A DNA stretch of 64,000 nt, taken from NCBI RefSeq assembly GCF_001423485.1, contig NZ_LMOD01000001.1:874617-938616 (forward strand), read 5' to 3'. A program made the position numbers and the translations under genes. Below the pieces are notes generated by a model that saw only the letters and a program-made list of their open reading frames with translations, was not told the DNA's origin and made no database searches. Shown piece by piece: positions 8,028 to 16,929 of this stretch (the first letter of the stretch is position 1; every line of letters begins with the position of its first letter). The stretch comes from Microbacterium sp. Leaf320 (GTDB lineage Bacteria > Actinomycetota > Actinomycetes > Actinomycetales > Microbacteriaceae).

Positions 8028-8088
8028 GCACGAGCTTCGAGGCTCCCTGAAACCGACGGCGACGCCCGGGCGCGCCACGGCGTTTCGA

Positions 8089-8094
8089 TAGCCT
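8089..8094 (+). promoter_or_regulatory. -10 hexamer, leaderless start of the M20 peptidase gene
   Basis: TAGCCT lies exactly six bases before the ATG at 8101, with no Shine-Dalgarno sequence. Confidence 0.6.
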
Positions 8095-8100
8095 GGGCAC

Positions 8101-9396
8101 ATGACCGATCCGTCCCTTCCCGAGGTCGTTCGCATCGCGAGCGACCTGATCCGCTTCGACACCTCCAACTTCGGGGGAGGCAATGCGAAGGGCGAGCGCG
8201 AAGCCGCCGAGTACGTGGGCGCGTATCTGGAGGAGCTGGGCCTCGAGGTCGAGTACTACGAACCGATCCCGCGGCGCACGAATGTGATGGCGCGCGTGCC
8301 CGGCCGGGATTCGAGCAGACCGGCTCTGGTCGTCCACGGACACCTCGATGTCGTTCCGGCGATGGCCGAGGACTGGAGTGTTGATCCGTTCGCCGGGATC
8401 GTCAAGGACGGGATGCTGTGGGGTCGCGGTGCCGTCGACATGAAGAACATGAACGCGATGATCCTCACCGCCGTCGCCGACATCCTCCGAGCGGGGGAGC
8501 AGCCCGAGCGAGACCTCGTTCTGGCGTTCTTCGCCGACGAGGAGAACGGCGGGGTCGAGGGTTCGGCTCTGGTCGTGCAGAACAAGCCCGAGTGGTTCGC
8601 CGGCGCCACCGAGGCGATCAGCGAGGTCGGCGGGTACTCGATCACCGTCGACGACCGCCGCGCCTATCTGCTGCAGGTGGGCGAGAAGGCGCTGATCTGG
8701 ATCCGTCTCGTCGCGAAGGGGCGTGCCGGTCACGGCAGCCGCCTGCACGACGACAACGCGGTCACGAAGCTCGCGGAGGCCGTCGCGGCCATCGGACGGA
8801 CCCGATGGCCGCTCCGGCTTACGGCGACCACCGAAGCTCTGCTGCAGGGTCTCAGTGACCTCACCGGACGCTCGGTGGACGACCCGGATGCTCTGGCAGC
8901 CGCAGCAGGCCCTGCGGAGGCGTTCCTGCGTTCATCGTTCCGCACCACCACGAACCCCACGGCTCTCACCGCCGGTTACAAGCACAACGTGATCCCCGAG
9001 CGCGCCGAGGCGCTGATCGACGTGCGCGTCATCCCCGGGACCGAGGACGACGTGCTCGCCGAGCTGCAGCAGATCGTCGGTGACGACATCGAGATCGAGA
9101 TCGTCGTGCGCGACATCGGCATGGAGACGCCTTTCGCAGGAGAACTGGTCGACGCGATGGTCGCGAGCCTCGGTCGCCACGACCCGGGCGTGCCGGTGAT
9201 CCCGTATCTGCTGGGAGCGGGCACGGACAACAAGGCGCTCGCGTACCTGGACATCACCGGATACGGTTTCGCTCCGCTGCAGCTTCCTGCAGACCTCGAC
9301 TTCACGGGCATGTTCCACGGAGTCGATGAGCGCGTACCCGTAGAATCGCTTGTCTTCGGTCAGCGGGTGCTGGCCGATCTGCTGCGCACGTACTGA
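8101..9396 (+). CDS. M20-family metallopeptidase / amidohydrolase
   Basis: The product is 431 residues. M20 features: HGHLDVVPA (metal His and Asp, about residues 80-88), the bridging acid in WGRGAVDMKN, DEENGG (catalytic and metal Glu, about 142-146), a dimerisation domain beginning GRAGHGSR, and LGAGTDNKAL near the C-terminus. Such enzymes use two Zn2+ ions to hydrolyse a peptide or amide bond near a free carboxylate (carboxypeptidase, dipeptidase, acetylornithine or succinyl-diaminopimelate hydrolysis). The sequence looks like the M20/M25/M40 peptidase group common in actinobacteria. It is cytosolic and transcribed from its own leaderless promoter. Confidence 0.87.
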   Translation: MTDPSLPEVVRIASDLIRFDTSNFGGGNAKGEREAAEYVGAYLEELGLEVEYYEPIPRRTNVMARVPGRDSSRPALVVHGHLDVVPAMAEDWSVDPFAGIVKDGMLWGRGAVDMKNMNAMILTAVADILRAGEQPERDLVLAFFADEENGGVEGSALVVQNKPEWFAGATEAISEVGGYSITVDDRRAYLLQVGEKALIWIRLVAKGRAGHGSRLHDDNAVTKLAEAVAAIGRTRWPLRLTATTEALLQGLSDLTGRSVDDPDALAAAAGPAEAFLRSSFRTTTNPTALTAGYKHNVIPERAEALIDVRVIPGTEDDVLAELQQIVGDDIEIEIVVRDIGMETPFAGELVDAMVASLGRHDPGVPVIPYLLGAGTDNKALAYLDITGYGFAPLQLPADLDFTGMFHGVDERVPVESLVFGQRVLADLLRTY

Positions 9397-9441
9397 GCCT
9401 TCGGCTCGTCGTCCGCGCTCCACGATTCAGAAAGCTCCTCC

Positions 9442-10266
9442 ATGCACCTGCTCGAAGCGCTCATCCTCGGCATCGTCCAGGGACTCACCGAGTTCCTCCC
9501 GATCTCCTCCAGCGCCCATCTGCGCATCCTCGGCACGTTCCTGCCCTCGGGTGAGGACCCGGGTGCGGCGTTCACCGCGATCACCCAGATCGGCACCGAG
9601 GCGGCCGTGGTGGTGTTCTTCTGGCGTGACATCGTGCGCATCATCGCGCAGTGGTTCCGCTCGCTGACAGGCCGCGTTCCGCGCAGTGACCCCGATGCAC
9701 GCATGGGATGGATGATCATCATCGGCAGCATCCCGATCGTGGTGCTCGGACTTCTCTTCCAGGATCAGATCGAAACCGTCTTCCGGTCGCTGTGGATCGT
9801 CGCGATCATGCTGATCGTGTTCGGCATCCTGCTCGGGATCGCCGATCACGTCGGCGCCAAGCGCCGAAAGCTCGACCAGCTGACGTACCCGCACGGCATC
9901 GCCTACGGATTCGCCCAGGCACTCGCGCTGATCCCCGGTGTCTCCCGCTCGGGCGGAACGATCACGATGGGCCTGTTCCTCGGCTACGAACGCGCCGCTG
10001 CCGCCCGCTACGCGTTCCTGCTCGCGATCCCCGCGGTCTTCGGAAGCGGTTTCTACCAGGTGTTCAAGAGCTGGGACGAGCCCTCGTTCTTCTCATTCGG
10101 CGACACGCTGGCGGCGACCGGCATCGCGTTCGTCGTGGCGCTCGGAGTCATCGCGTTCTTCATGAACTACATCTCGAAGCGCAGCTTCCTGCCGTTCGTG
10201 ATCTACCGCATCCTGCTCGGAACCGTCCTGCTGGTCCTGCTCGGCACCGGCGTCATCGCCGCCTGA
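9442..10266 (+). CDS. uppP: undecaprenyl-diphosphatase UppP (BacA type)
   Basis: The product is 274 residues, nearly all hydrophobic helices. It carries both family signatures: [14 protein letters not shown] at the N-terminus (catalytic Glu and the PISSSAH loop) and PGVSRSGGT near residue 170. It dephosphorylates undecaprenyl diphosphate at the cytoplasmic membrane, recycling the lipid carrier for peptidoglycan and wall polymers; overexpression gives bacitracin resistance in other species. It lies 45 bases after the M20 gene on the same strand and converges on the PAC2 gene through a shared hairpin. The length is normal for the family. Confidence 0.95.
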   Translation: MHLLEALILGIVQGLTEFLPISSSAHLRILGTFLPSGEDPGAAFTAITQIGTEAAVVVFFWRDIVRIIAQWFRSLTGRVPRSDPDARMGWMIIIGSIPIVVLGLLFQDQIETVFRSLWIVAIMLIVFGILLGIADHVGAKRRKLDQLTYPHGIAYGFAQALALIPGVSRSGGTITMGLFLGYERAAAARYAFLLAIPAVFGSGFYQVFKSWDEPSFFSFGDTLAATGIAFVVALGVIAFFMNYISKRSFLPFVIYRILLGTVLLVLLGTGVIAA

Positions 10267-10275
10267 GTGCGGACG

Positions 10276-10314
10276 GACGGCCGGGGATCAGCGCTTGTGG
10301 TCCCCGGGGCCGTC
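10276..10314. terminator. bidirectional hairpin between uppP and the PAC2 gene
   Basis: GACGGCC-GGGGA at 10276-10287 pairs with TCCCC-(GG)-GGCCGTC at 10301-10314 around a 13-base loop. It overlaps the end of the PAC2 gene and lies at the convergent gene ends. Confidence 0.5.
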
Positions 10315-11136
10315 TCCTCGTCGCTTGAGGTAGCGTTCGAAGGCCTGGGCGATCGCGTCGCCTGAGGCATCGGGTGAGTCCCACGTGTCTCTGGTGCGCT
10401 CGAGCTGCTGGATGTACTCCGTCATGTCCTCGTCATCCGCGGCCGCGGCGTCGATCGAGGCTTCCCACGCCGCGGCCTCGGTGCGCAGGTGATCGCGCGG
10501 CACGTCGACGCCGGTCAGCTCCTCGAGGCGATCGAGCAGCGCGAGGGTCACCTTGGGCGACGGCGTGGCCGAGGCGACGTAGTGCGGCACGCTCGCCCAG
10601 AGGCTCGCGGTCGGGATGCCCGCGCTCTCGGCGAAGTGCTCGATGACGCTCAGGATTCCGACGGGGCCCTCGTAGAGGGAGCGCTCGAGCCCGTGGGCCT
10701 CGCGGACCTGCTCGTTCTGGCTCGAGGCGAAGATCGAGATCGGTCGGGTGTGGGGGACGTCCGACAGCATCGCACCGAGCGTCACGAAACCGGTGATGTC
10801 GTCGCGGAGCGCGATGTCGATGAACTCCGAGGCGAAGGACTGCCACGTGCGTGCGGGCTCGACACCGGTCAGCACCCAGAACTCCGGACCGGGACCCGGG
10901 TCGCGTGGACGCCACAGGCCGGCCTCCGGCCAGGTGAGCTGACGACGCCCCTCGGGATCCATCTTCGTCGCCGGGCGCGTGTACTGGTAGTCGAAGTACA
11001 GCTCGGGATCGATCGAGTGCACGAGGTCGTAGTCGGTGGTCTCGCGCAATGCGGCTATCGCTCCGCTCGCGGCCTCACCCGCGTCGTTCCAGCCGTCGAA
11101 GGCGACGATGACGATGCGTGAACCGAGGACATCCAT
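10288..11136 (-). CDS. PAC2-family protein
   Basis: The product is 282 residues. The second of two adjacent ATGs (11136) sits at the better distance from AAGGGAG. The PAC2 fold is recognisable: VIVAFDGWNDAGEAAS at the N-terminus, the HSIDPELYFDYQYTRP block near residue 45, GAMLSDVPHTRP mid-protein, and EGPVGILSVIEHFAESAGIPTASLW. PAC2 was named after a proteasome-assembly chaperone, but bacterial members occur without proteasomes and their role is unresolved. The acidic C-terminus (AAADDEDMTEYIQQLE) may be helical. It diverges from the HAD phosphatase gene. Confidence 0.82.
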   Translation of the reverse strand: MDVLGSRIVIVAFDGWNDAGEAASGAIAALRETTDYDLVHSIDPELYFDYQYTRPATKMDPEGRRQLTWPEAGLWRPRDPGPGPEFWVLTGVEPARTWQSFASEFIDIALRDDITGFVTLGAMLSDVPHTRPISIFASSQNEQVREAHGLERSLYEGPVGILSVIEHFAESAGIPTASLWASVPHYVASATPSPKVTLALLDRLEELTGVDVPRDHLRTEAAAWEASIDAAAADDEDMTEYIQQLERTRDTWDSPDASGDAIAQAFERYLKRRGDGPGDHKR

Positions 11137-11214
11137 CATGGGCTCCCTTCGCGATATCGGATCGGTATCCCTCCAGGCTAGTCCGACGGCGCGGGGAGGG
11201 GGCGGAGCCACGGC

Positions 11215-11220
11215 TAACAT
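11215..11220 (+). promoter_or_regulatory. -10 hexamer, leaderless start of the HAD hydrolase gene
   Basis: TAACAT lies six bases before the GTG at 11227. This probably drives the HAD-TrmI pair. Confidence 0.6.
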
Positions 11221-11226
11221 GGTTCA

Positions 11227-11910
11227 GTGAGCAGACAGCCCCGCGCGATCCTCTGGGACATGGACGGAACACTCGTCGACACCGAACCGTATTGGATGGC
11301 TGCAGAGACGGCGCTGGTCGAGTCCTTCGGGGGCTCGTGGAGCCACGAGGACGCACTCCAACTCGTCGGCAACGGTCTGGTCGACAGTGCGATCATCCTG
11401 CAGAACGCCGGTGTCGACATGGACGCCGAGGCCATCGTCGCGCTTCTCACCGACGGGGTGCAGGAGGCGCTGCGCACTCAGGGAGTGCCGTTCCGTCCGG
11501 GGGCGCGCGAGCTGCTGCAGGACCTGCGATCGGCGGGGATCCCGACCGGACTCGTGACCATGTCCCTCCGCCGGATGGCCCTCAGCGTCGTCGACCTGAT
11601 CGAGTTCGACGCGTTCGACATCGTCGTGGCCGGGGACGACGTGACCAACCCCAAACCGCATCCGGAGCCGTACCTGCACGCGGCAGGACTCCTCGAGATC
11701 GACATCGCCGACGCTGTCGTGATCGAGGACTCGCCGACCGGGCTCCGTGCCGGAATCGCCTCCGGCGCCGTGGCGCTCGGAGTCCCGCACATCGTGCCGC
11801 TCGACCATGTCGGAGCACACGAGCTCTGGCCGACCCTCGAGGGCCGCACTGCCTCAGACCTGATCGACCTGTTCGATCGCAAGAACTCCATGACGGGAGC
11901 CACCCGATGA
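11227..11910 (+). CDS. HAD-superfamily phosphatase
   Basis: The product is 227 residues with a leaderless GTG start. Motif I is WDMDGTLVDTEPYW with nucleophile Asp11 and acid Asp13; motif II is VTMSLRR; motif III/IV runs GDDVTNPKPHPEPYL and VIEDSPTGLRAG. The DxD plus TEPYW and a helical cap place it with beta-phosphoglucomutase-like phosphatases, which hydrolyse small phospho-metabolites. It overlaps trmI by four bases (ATGA), so the two are co-expressed. The same neighbourhood is common in actinobacteria, but no functional link with tRNA methylation is known to me. Confidence 0.85.
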   Translation: MSRQPRAILWDMDGTLVDTEPYWMAAETALVESFGGSWSHEDALQLVGNGLVDSAIILQNAGVDMDAEAIVALLTDGVQEALRTQGVPFRPGARELLQDLRSAGIPTGLVTMSLRRMALSVVDLIEFDAFDIVVAGDDVTNPKPHPEPYLHAAGLLEIDIADAVVIEDSPTGLRAGIASGAVALGVPHIVPLDHVGAHELWPTLEGRTASDLIDLFDRKNSMTGATR

Positions 11911-12926
11911 CCTCCACCACCTCACAGCGGCCGAGCGGGCCGTTCCGAGAGGGCGACCGGGTGCAGCTGACCGGGCCCAAGGGGCGTCTGCACACCGTGA
12001 CCCTCCGCGAGGACGGCGAACTCCACACTCACCAGGGTGTGCTGCGTCACCGCGACCTGATCGGTCTGCCCGACGGCTCGGTGGCCGCGAACAGCTCGGG
12101 GCACGAATACCTCGCACTCCGTCCGCTGCTGCGCGACTTCGCGATGTCCATGCCCCGCGGTGCGGCGATCGTCTACCCGAAGGATGCGGCGCAGATCGTC
12201 ATGCAGGCCGACATCTTCCCGGGCGCCGTCGTCGTCGAAGCCGGAGTGGGCTCAGGAGCGCTGTCGCTGTCGCTGCTCCGCGCGATCGGACCCGCCGGAC
12301 GTCTGGTGTCGTTCGAGCGTCGCGAGGACTTCGCCGATGTCGCTCGGGGCAACGTCGAGACCTTCTTCGGCGAGACCCCCGACACCTGGAACGTCGTGGT
12401 GGGAGATCTGGCCGAGGCGCTGCCGGGGGAGTTCCCCGCTGGCTCCGTCGATCGGGTCGTGCTCGACATGCTGGCTCCGTGGGAGTGCATGGACGTCGTC
12501 GCCGACGCCCTGACGCCCGGCGGAGTCGTGCTCTGCTACGTCGCCACCGCCACCCAGCTGTCGCGTGTCGCGGAGTACATCCGCAGCACGGCGCTGTTCA
12601 CCGACCCTGAAGCCTCCGAGACGATGGTGCGCGGCTGGCACGTCGAAGGTCTGGCCGTGCGACCGGACCACCGCATGGTTGCGCACACCGGCTTCCTGCT
12701 CACCGCGCGACGACTCGCTCCCGGTGCTGTCGCGCCGCAGGTCAAGCGTCGGGCCTCGAAGAGCAGCTACGGCGATGCCGATGTCGAGCAGTGGACCCCC
12801 GGTGCCATCGGCGATCGCGAGATCAACGACAAGAACCTCCGAAAGCGCGCCCGTGAGGCTGCCAAGGCCGCGGAGGGCGCGCGTCTTGCATCCGGTTCGC
12901 GCGAATCCGAGCCGTCTACGGAATAG
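11907..12926 (+). CDS. trmI: tRNA (adenine-N1)-methyltransferase TrmI
   Basis: The product is 339 residues; the start is the ATGA overlap with the HAD gene. An N-terminal beta domain (FREGDRVQLTGPKGR, about residues 12-26) precedes the Rossmann methyltransferase with SAM motif VVEAGVGSGALSLSLLRA near residue 110, VVGDLAE, and VLDMLAPWE. It resembles Rv2118c and archaeal TrmI, which form a tetramer and methylate N1 of A58 (and A57) in the T loop of tRNA. The C-terminal 60 residues are lysine/arginine-rich, a plausible tRNA-binding tail. In relatives the Pup-proteasome genes follow; here the FKBP gene does. Confidence 0.9.
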   Translation: MTSTTSQRPSGPFREGDRVQLTGPKGRLHTVTLREDGELHTHQGVLRHRDLIGLPDGSVAANSSGHEYLALRPLLRDFAMSMPRGAAIVYPKDAAQIVMQADIFPGAVVVEAGVGSGALSLSLLRAIGPAGRLVSFERREDFADVARGNVETFFGETPDTWNVVVGDLAEALPGEFPAGSVDRVVLDMLAPWECMDVVADALTPGGVVLCYVATATQLSRVAEYIRSTALFTDPEASETMVRGWHVEGLAVRPDHRMVAHTGFLLTARRLAPGAVAPQVKRRASKSSYGDADVEQWTPGAIGDREINDKNLRKRAREAAKAAEGARLASGSRESEPSTE

Positions 12927-12929
12927 ACT
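12924..12929 (+). promoter_or_regulatory. -10 hexamer, leaderless start of the FKBP lipoprotein gene
   Basis: TAGACT lies seven bases before the GTG at 12937. Its TAG is also the stop codon of trmI, so the promoter is embedded in the end of the upstream gene. Confidence 0.6.
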
Positions 12930-12936
12930 GGAGCGC

Positions 12937-13851
12937 GTGCGTAAAACGTCCGCCGTTCTGGCCACTCTCAGCCTCGCCGTCCTCACTCTGACCGGATGCG
13001 CCGCGGGTCCGACGTTCGCGGGCGAGGTCTGCGATCGGACCTCCCACGCAGGCTCCGTCGCGGACTCCGTGACCGTCGAGGGCGACCTCGGCGAAGCACC
13101 GGATGTCACGGTGTACACCCCGGTCAAGTCCGATGAGACCGCGTTCACGGACATCATCACGGGCGAGGGCGAGACGCTGACCTCGACAGTGCAGCCGATG
13201 GTGCTCGACATCGCCTTCTACGGCGGCGAGAGCGGCGAGAAGCTCTACGAGTCCGAGTACAACGGCGACACGAGCCGCGTGCACAACATCTCCTACTGGG
13301 CCCAGCGCTCTCCGGGCCTCGAGTCCGTGCTCGAGTGCGCCACCGGCGGCAGCCGTGTCGTGGCGGTGCTCACCCCCGAGGACTTCGGCGAGGCGAACGT
13401 CGAGGCCTTCGGCCTCGCAGAGGACGAGAACATCGTGGCCGTCGTCGACGTCCTCGACGTCTACCTCGCACACGCCGAAGGCGCATCGCAGTTCAACGAC
13501 GCACGCGGCCTCCCGACCGTCGTGCGCGCGCCCGACGGCACGCCGGGTGTCATCATCCCCGACAGCGCAGCGCCCGAATCCGCCGTGACCCAGACCCTGA
13601 TCAAGGGCGACGGCGCGAAGGTCGAGAAGGAATCGACCATCGTGACCAACATCATGGCGCTCGGTTGGGATGACAAGACCGTCACCTCGAGCACATGGGG
13701 CGCTGAGCCGAACATCGGCCCCGCCGCGAAGGAGCTCGTCGGTGCGACCGTCGGGTCTCAGCTGCTGGTCGTCGTGCCCGCGGCGGACGGCAACCCGGCC
13801 ACCGCGATCGTCGTCGACATCCTGGGCATCGTCCCCGTCCCGGAGCAGTGA
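12937..13851 (+). CDS. FKBP-type peptidyl-prolyl isomerase, predicted lipoprotein
   Basis: The product is 304 residues from a leaderless GTG. The N-terminus VRKTSAVLATLSLAVLTLTG followed by Cys is a lipoprotein signal peptide with lipobox LTGC (Cys about residue 21). Mature protein should be lipid-anchored outside the membrane, processed by Lgt (gene in this window) and signal peptidase II. Two FKBP-like segments follow: about 55-160 (VLDIAFYGGESGEKLYESEY, then GLESVLECATGGSRVVAVL) and about 185-300 (TLIKGDGAKVEKESTIVTNI, then GATVGSQLLVVVP). It would assist folding of secreted proteins. It overlaps pafB by one base. Confidence 0.85.
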   Translation: MRKTSAVLATLSLAVLTLTGCAAGPTFAGEVCDRTSHAGSVADSVTVEGDLGEAPDVTVYTPVKSDETAFTDIITGEGETLTSTVQPMVLDIAFYGGESGEKLYESEYNGDTSRVHNISYWAQRSPGLESVLECATGGSRVVAVLTPEDFGEANVEAFGLAEDENIVAVVDVLDVYLAHAEGASQFNDARGLPTVVRAPDGTPGVIIPDSAAPESAVTQTLIKGDGAKVEKESTIVTNIMALGWDDKTVTSSTWGAEPNIGPAAKELVGATVGSQLLVVVPAADGNPATAIVVDILGIVPVPEQ

Positions 13852-14846
13852 TGGCAGCCCGTATTCCGGCGGAAGAGCGTCTGACGAACCTCGTCGTGGC
13901 GCTCATGGCGACGGAGATCGGGCTCACGAAGCAGCAGATCCTCGACAACGTGTCTGGGTACCGTCAGCGAGCCGATGCCGGTGTGCGCTCGGATGCTCTC
14001 GAGAAGATGTTCGAGCGCGACAAAGACGAGCTGCGCACGCTCGGAGTTCCCGTCGAGACGATCGGTGATCAGGCCGACCCCAACGATCTTCGCGAGGCGC
14101 GGTACCGCATTCCGCAGGCGGAATACGATCTGCCAGGCGATATCGAGTTCACGGCTGCCGAGTTGGCCGTGCTCCAGCTGGCCGGCAGCGTGTGGAGCGC
14201 AGAGTCCGCATCGGGCGACGCCAAGGCCGGCGTCCGCAAGATCCGCGCACTCGGCATCGACGGCGACGAGCCGATTATCGGCTTCGCCCCCCGCATAACA
14301 GCCCGCGATGCGGCGTTCCCACAGCTGCAGGAGGCGATCGAGAAGAGCCGCGTGGTGCTCTTCGACTATCTCAAGCCGGGAGAGGACTCGCCGCGCCGCC
14401 GCAGCATCCGCCCCCTGGCGCTCGTCGACTACGAGGCGCGCTGGCACGTGTTCGGCGTCGACGTCGACATCGAAGCAGACCGGATGTTCCTGCTCAGCAG
14501 GATCGTCGGCGACGTGAAGATCACACCGAAGACTTTCGACCCGGAACTGAGGGAAGGAGCGGGGGAGCGAGCCCTGGCGGGTCTGCAGAGCGTCGCTGCG
14601 CAGAACTCCGCTCTGCTCGAAGTCACGCCGGGAACCGAGGCGTCGCTACGCCTCGGTCGTCGCGCGACGCCCGCCGCACCCCAGGGGATCCTCGTGCCGT
14701 TCGTCGACCTGCACATCCTCGCCGACGAACTCGCCTCCTACGGACCAGAGGTGCGAGTGGTGGAGCCCGCCGCGCTCCGGGATGCCGTGGTCGATCGACT
14801 GATGGCGGTCGTGGCGACGCACTCGGACGTGAGGGAGTCATCGTGA
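13851..14846 (+). CDS. pafB: WYL-domain transcription regulator PafB
   Basis: The product is 331 residues from ATG 13851 (TGATG overlap with the FKBP gene). An N-terminal winged helix (ERLTNLVVALMATEIGLTKQ, then KMFERDKDELRTLGVPVETI) is followed by a WYL domain around residues 160-230 (VVLFDYLKPGEDSPRRRSIR, then WHVFGVDVDIEADRMFLLSR). With PafC it is the actinobacterial SOS-independent DNA-damage activator described in mycobacteria, thought to sense single-stranded nucleic acid through WYL. The pafB stop overlaps the pafC GTG start (GTGA), so one protein follows the other at fixed ratio. Pup-ligase pafA, its usual neighbour and namesake, is not here. Confidence 0.9.
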   Translation: MAARIPAEERLTNLVVALMATEIGLTKQQILDNVSGYRQRADAGVRSDALEKMFERDKDELRTLGVPVETIGDQADPNDLREARYRIPQAEYDLPGDIEFTAAELAVLQLAGSVWSAESASGDAKAGVRKIRALGIDGDEPIIGFAPRITARDAAFPQLQEAIEKSRVVLFDYLKPGEDSPRRRSIRPLALVDYEARWHVFGVDVDIEADRMFLLSRIVGDVKITPKTFDPELREGAGERALAGLQSVAAQNSALLEVTPGTEASLRLGRRATPAAPQGILVPFVDLHILADELASYGPEVRVVEPAALRDAVVDRLMAVVATHSDVRESS

Positions 14847-15832
14847 GTGCTCAGCCGAAGCCGTTGCTCGCCGCCGACCGGGTGCGCGTCTATCTCACCC
14901 TGGTGCCGTATCTGCTCGAGCACGGACAGGTGTCGCTTGCCGAGGCGTCCGAGGAGTTCGGGGTGACCCCGGGCGAGATGCGTCAGATGGTCGAGAAGCT
15001 CACGGTCATCGGTCTTCCGGGCGACTCGGGATTCTGGCAGCAGCCGCAGGAGATGTTCGACATCAACTGGGATCTGCTCGACGATGAAGACGTCATCGAG
15101 ATCACGAACGACGTCGCCCTCCGACGAGTGCCGCGCTTCACCGCACGAGAGGCCGCAGCTCTGCTGGCCGGCCTGCAGATGGTCGCCGCGGTGCCTGCCG
15201 TGTCGGATTCCGGCCTGGTCAGCGGTCTCATCTCCAAACTTTCCCGTGGAGCAGCCGACGCGCCCGCAGAGGTGGTGGTGGCACCCACCGCCGTCGACGA
15301 GGTCCGCCAGGTGGTGTCGCGCGGGGTCCAGGACGGCGTGGCTGTCGCATTCACCTACCAGGCACCGGATGCGGCGCCGACGACTCGAACGGTCGACCCC
15401 GTCCAGGTGATCATCACCAACGCGCAGTGGTACCTCCAGGGCTGGTGTCACACACGGCAGGCCATGCGAACGTTCCACCTCGACAGGGTGAGCGACGCCC
15501 GCCTGACCGACATCCCCATCACCCATGCGGGTGACCAGGTGCCGGAGGCCTTCTCGGCCGTCGACGACGAGGGCGAGGTGCAGGTGCGCGTTCCTGAGAG
15601 GGTGGCACCGCTTCTGGGTGACTTCCTGACCGCCGACAACGTCGAGGTCGAGGGCGGAATCGTCAGCGCGCGTCTGCATCTGGCCGACCCGCGCGGCATC
15701 AAGAGACTGGCCGCGCGGTTCGGCGGAGCGCTCGAGGTCGTGGACCCCGGCGTCGCTCGAACGGCGACTCGTGAATGGGCCGAGGCCGGACTCGCCCTGT
15801 ATCGCCACCCGGACAGCTCCAACGCCGGTTAG
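14843..15832 (+). CDS. pafC: WYL-domain transcription regulator PafC
   Basis: The product is 329 residues with a GTG start in the GTGA overlap. Architecture repeats PafB: winged helix (RVRVYLTLVPYLLEHGQVSL, then EFGVTPGEMRQMVEKLTVIG), central acidic DINWDLLDDEDVIEITNDVA, and WYL domain near 170-220 (GVAVAFTYQAPDAAPTTRTV, then QWYLQGWCHTRQAMRTFHLD). It pairs with PafB as a heterodimeric activator of DNA-repair genes. The Trp-Tyr-Leu triad is literally present in QWYLQGW. Its TAG stop forms the first half of the tatA -10. Confidence 0.9.
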   Translation: MSAQPKPLLAADRVRVYLTLVPYLLEHGQVSLAEASEEFGVTPGEMRQMVEKLTVIGLPGDSGFWQQPQEMFDINWDLLDDEDVIEITNDVALRRVPRFTAREAAALLAGLQMVAAVPAVSDSGLVSGLISKLSRGAADAPAEVVVAPTAVDEVRQVVSRGVQDGVAVAFTYQAPDAAPTTRTVDPVQVIITNAQWYLQGWCHTRQAMRTFHLDRVSDARLTDIPITHAGDQVPEAFSAVDDEGEVQVRVPERVAPLLGDFLTADNVEVEGGIVSARLHLADPRGIKRLAARFGGALEVVDPGVARTATREWAEAGLALYRHPDSSNAG

Positions 15833-15835
15833 ACT
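15830..15835 (+). promoter_or_regulatory. -10 hexamer for tatA
   Basis: TAGACT overlaps the pafC stop codon; a leader of about 17 bases with GAAGGAGAA precedes the tatA ATG at 15859. The Tat genes can therefore be expressed apart from pafBC. Confidence 0.5.
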
Positions 15836-15858
15836 TCTACAAACGACGAAGGAGAATC

Positions 15859-16116
15859 ATGGGCGCTTTCGGTTGGCCACATCTGCTGATCATCCTCGCC
15901 GTCATCCTGCTGCTCTTCGGCGCGGCGAAGCTGCCGGCGCTGGCGAAGAGCCTCGGCCAGTCCGCCCGGGTGTTCAAGGGCGAGATGAAGGCGATGAAGA
16001 ACGAGGACGCGAGTGACCCCGCAGAGCCGGGTGCTCCGTCGCCCACGGCTTCGGTCGCTGACACCTCGGTGACGGCCCGCGACACGGATCCGGGTCAGCC
16101 TCCTCGATCCGCCTAG
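15859..16116 (+). CDS. tatA: twin-arginine translocase subunit TatA
   Basis: The product is 85 residues. It has the usual short periplasmic end, one membrane helix (HLLIILAVILLLFGAAKLPA), the FG-x-x-KLP hinge, and the amphipathic helix LAKSLGQSARVFKGEMKAMK, followed by a Pro/Ser/Thr-rich tail. TatA oligomers form the pore through which folded, twin-arginine signal-bearing proteins cross the membrane. It is followed three bases later by tatC. A tatB gene is not adjacent; in actinobacteria it normally lies elsewhere. Confidence 0.95.
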   Translation: MGAFGWPHLLIILAVILLLFGAAKLPALAKSLGQSARVFKGEMKAMKNEDASDPAEPGAPSPTASVADTSVTARDTDPGQPPRSA

Positions 16117-16119
16117 CCC

Positions 16120-16929
16120 GTGTCGGCTCTCGAATCCGCCGACCAGGAGGCTCCCGGTCGCGACAGGCGGATGTCTCTCGGCGCCCACCTCGTCGAGCTG
16201 CGTAAGCGGCTCTTCATCGCCGCAGGCGCACTCGTCGTCGGCATGATCATCGCGTTCATCGTCACGGAGCCGATCATCGAGCTCCTGTCGGTGCCGATTC
16301 GCACGATCGCTGCAGAAGCCGGGCGTGAGTACACGGGGCTCAATTTCACCACCGTCACGAGCGGCTTCGATCTGCGCATGCGGATCGCGTTCGCCATCGG
16401 ACTGCTGGTCTCGGCGCCCGTGTGGCTGTGGCAGGTGTGGGCCTTCGTGATGCCCGGCCTCACGAAGAAGGAGACCCAGTACACCTGGGGATTCCTCGGT
16501 GCGGCCATTCCGCTGTTCTTCGGTGGCTGCACGGTCGCCTTCTTCGTGCTCCCGCACGTCATCGAGATCATGGCGGGCTTCGTGCCGAAGGGCATGGCGC
16601 AGTTCTTCGACTACTCGACGTACTACGACTTCGTCTTCAAGTTCCTGCTTGTGCTCGGCATCGCCTTCGTGCTCCCGGTCTTCCTCGTCGCGTTGAACGT
16701 CGCAGGAATCGTCTCCGGGCGCGAGATCCTCAAGGGGTGGCGGGTCGCGATCCTGGTCTGCACGATCTTCGCGGCCGTCACCACACCGCCCGCTGACGTC
16801 TTCTCGATGCTGCTGCTGATGGGATCCATGATCGTGCTGTACTTCGCCGCGACCTTCATCTCGATGCTCTTCGATAGACGCAAGCGCAAGCGCGATGCGG
16901 CAGCGGGCATCGAGCCCGTGACCGCATGA
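16120..16929 (+). CDS. tatC: twin-arginine translocase subunit TatC
   Basis: The product is 269 residues, GTG start three bases after the tatA stop. TatC landmarks: cytosolic MSLGAHLVELRKRLFIAA (the HLxELRxRL motif with the conserved Glu that reads the signal peptide), six membrane helices, and FVMPGLTKKE after helix II with the characteristic Pro. It is the receptor for twin-arginine signals. The ATGA overlap with the helicase-like helY gene fixes the helY start. The C-terminal tail RKRKRDAAAG is basic and cytosolic. Confidence 0.95.
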   Translation: MSALESADQEAPGRDRRMSLGAHLVELRKRLFIAAGALVVGMIIAFIVTEPIIELLSVPIRTIAAEAGREYTGLNFTTVTSGFDLRMRIAFAIGLLVSAPVWLWQVWAFVMPGLTKKETQYTWGFLGAAIPLFFGGCTVAFFVLPHVIEIMAGFVPKGMAQFFDYSTYYDFVFKFLLVLGIAFVLPVFLVALNVAGIVSGREILKGWRVAILVCTIFAAVTTPPADVFSMLLLMGSMIVLYFAATFISMLFDRRKRKRDAAAGIEPVTA

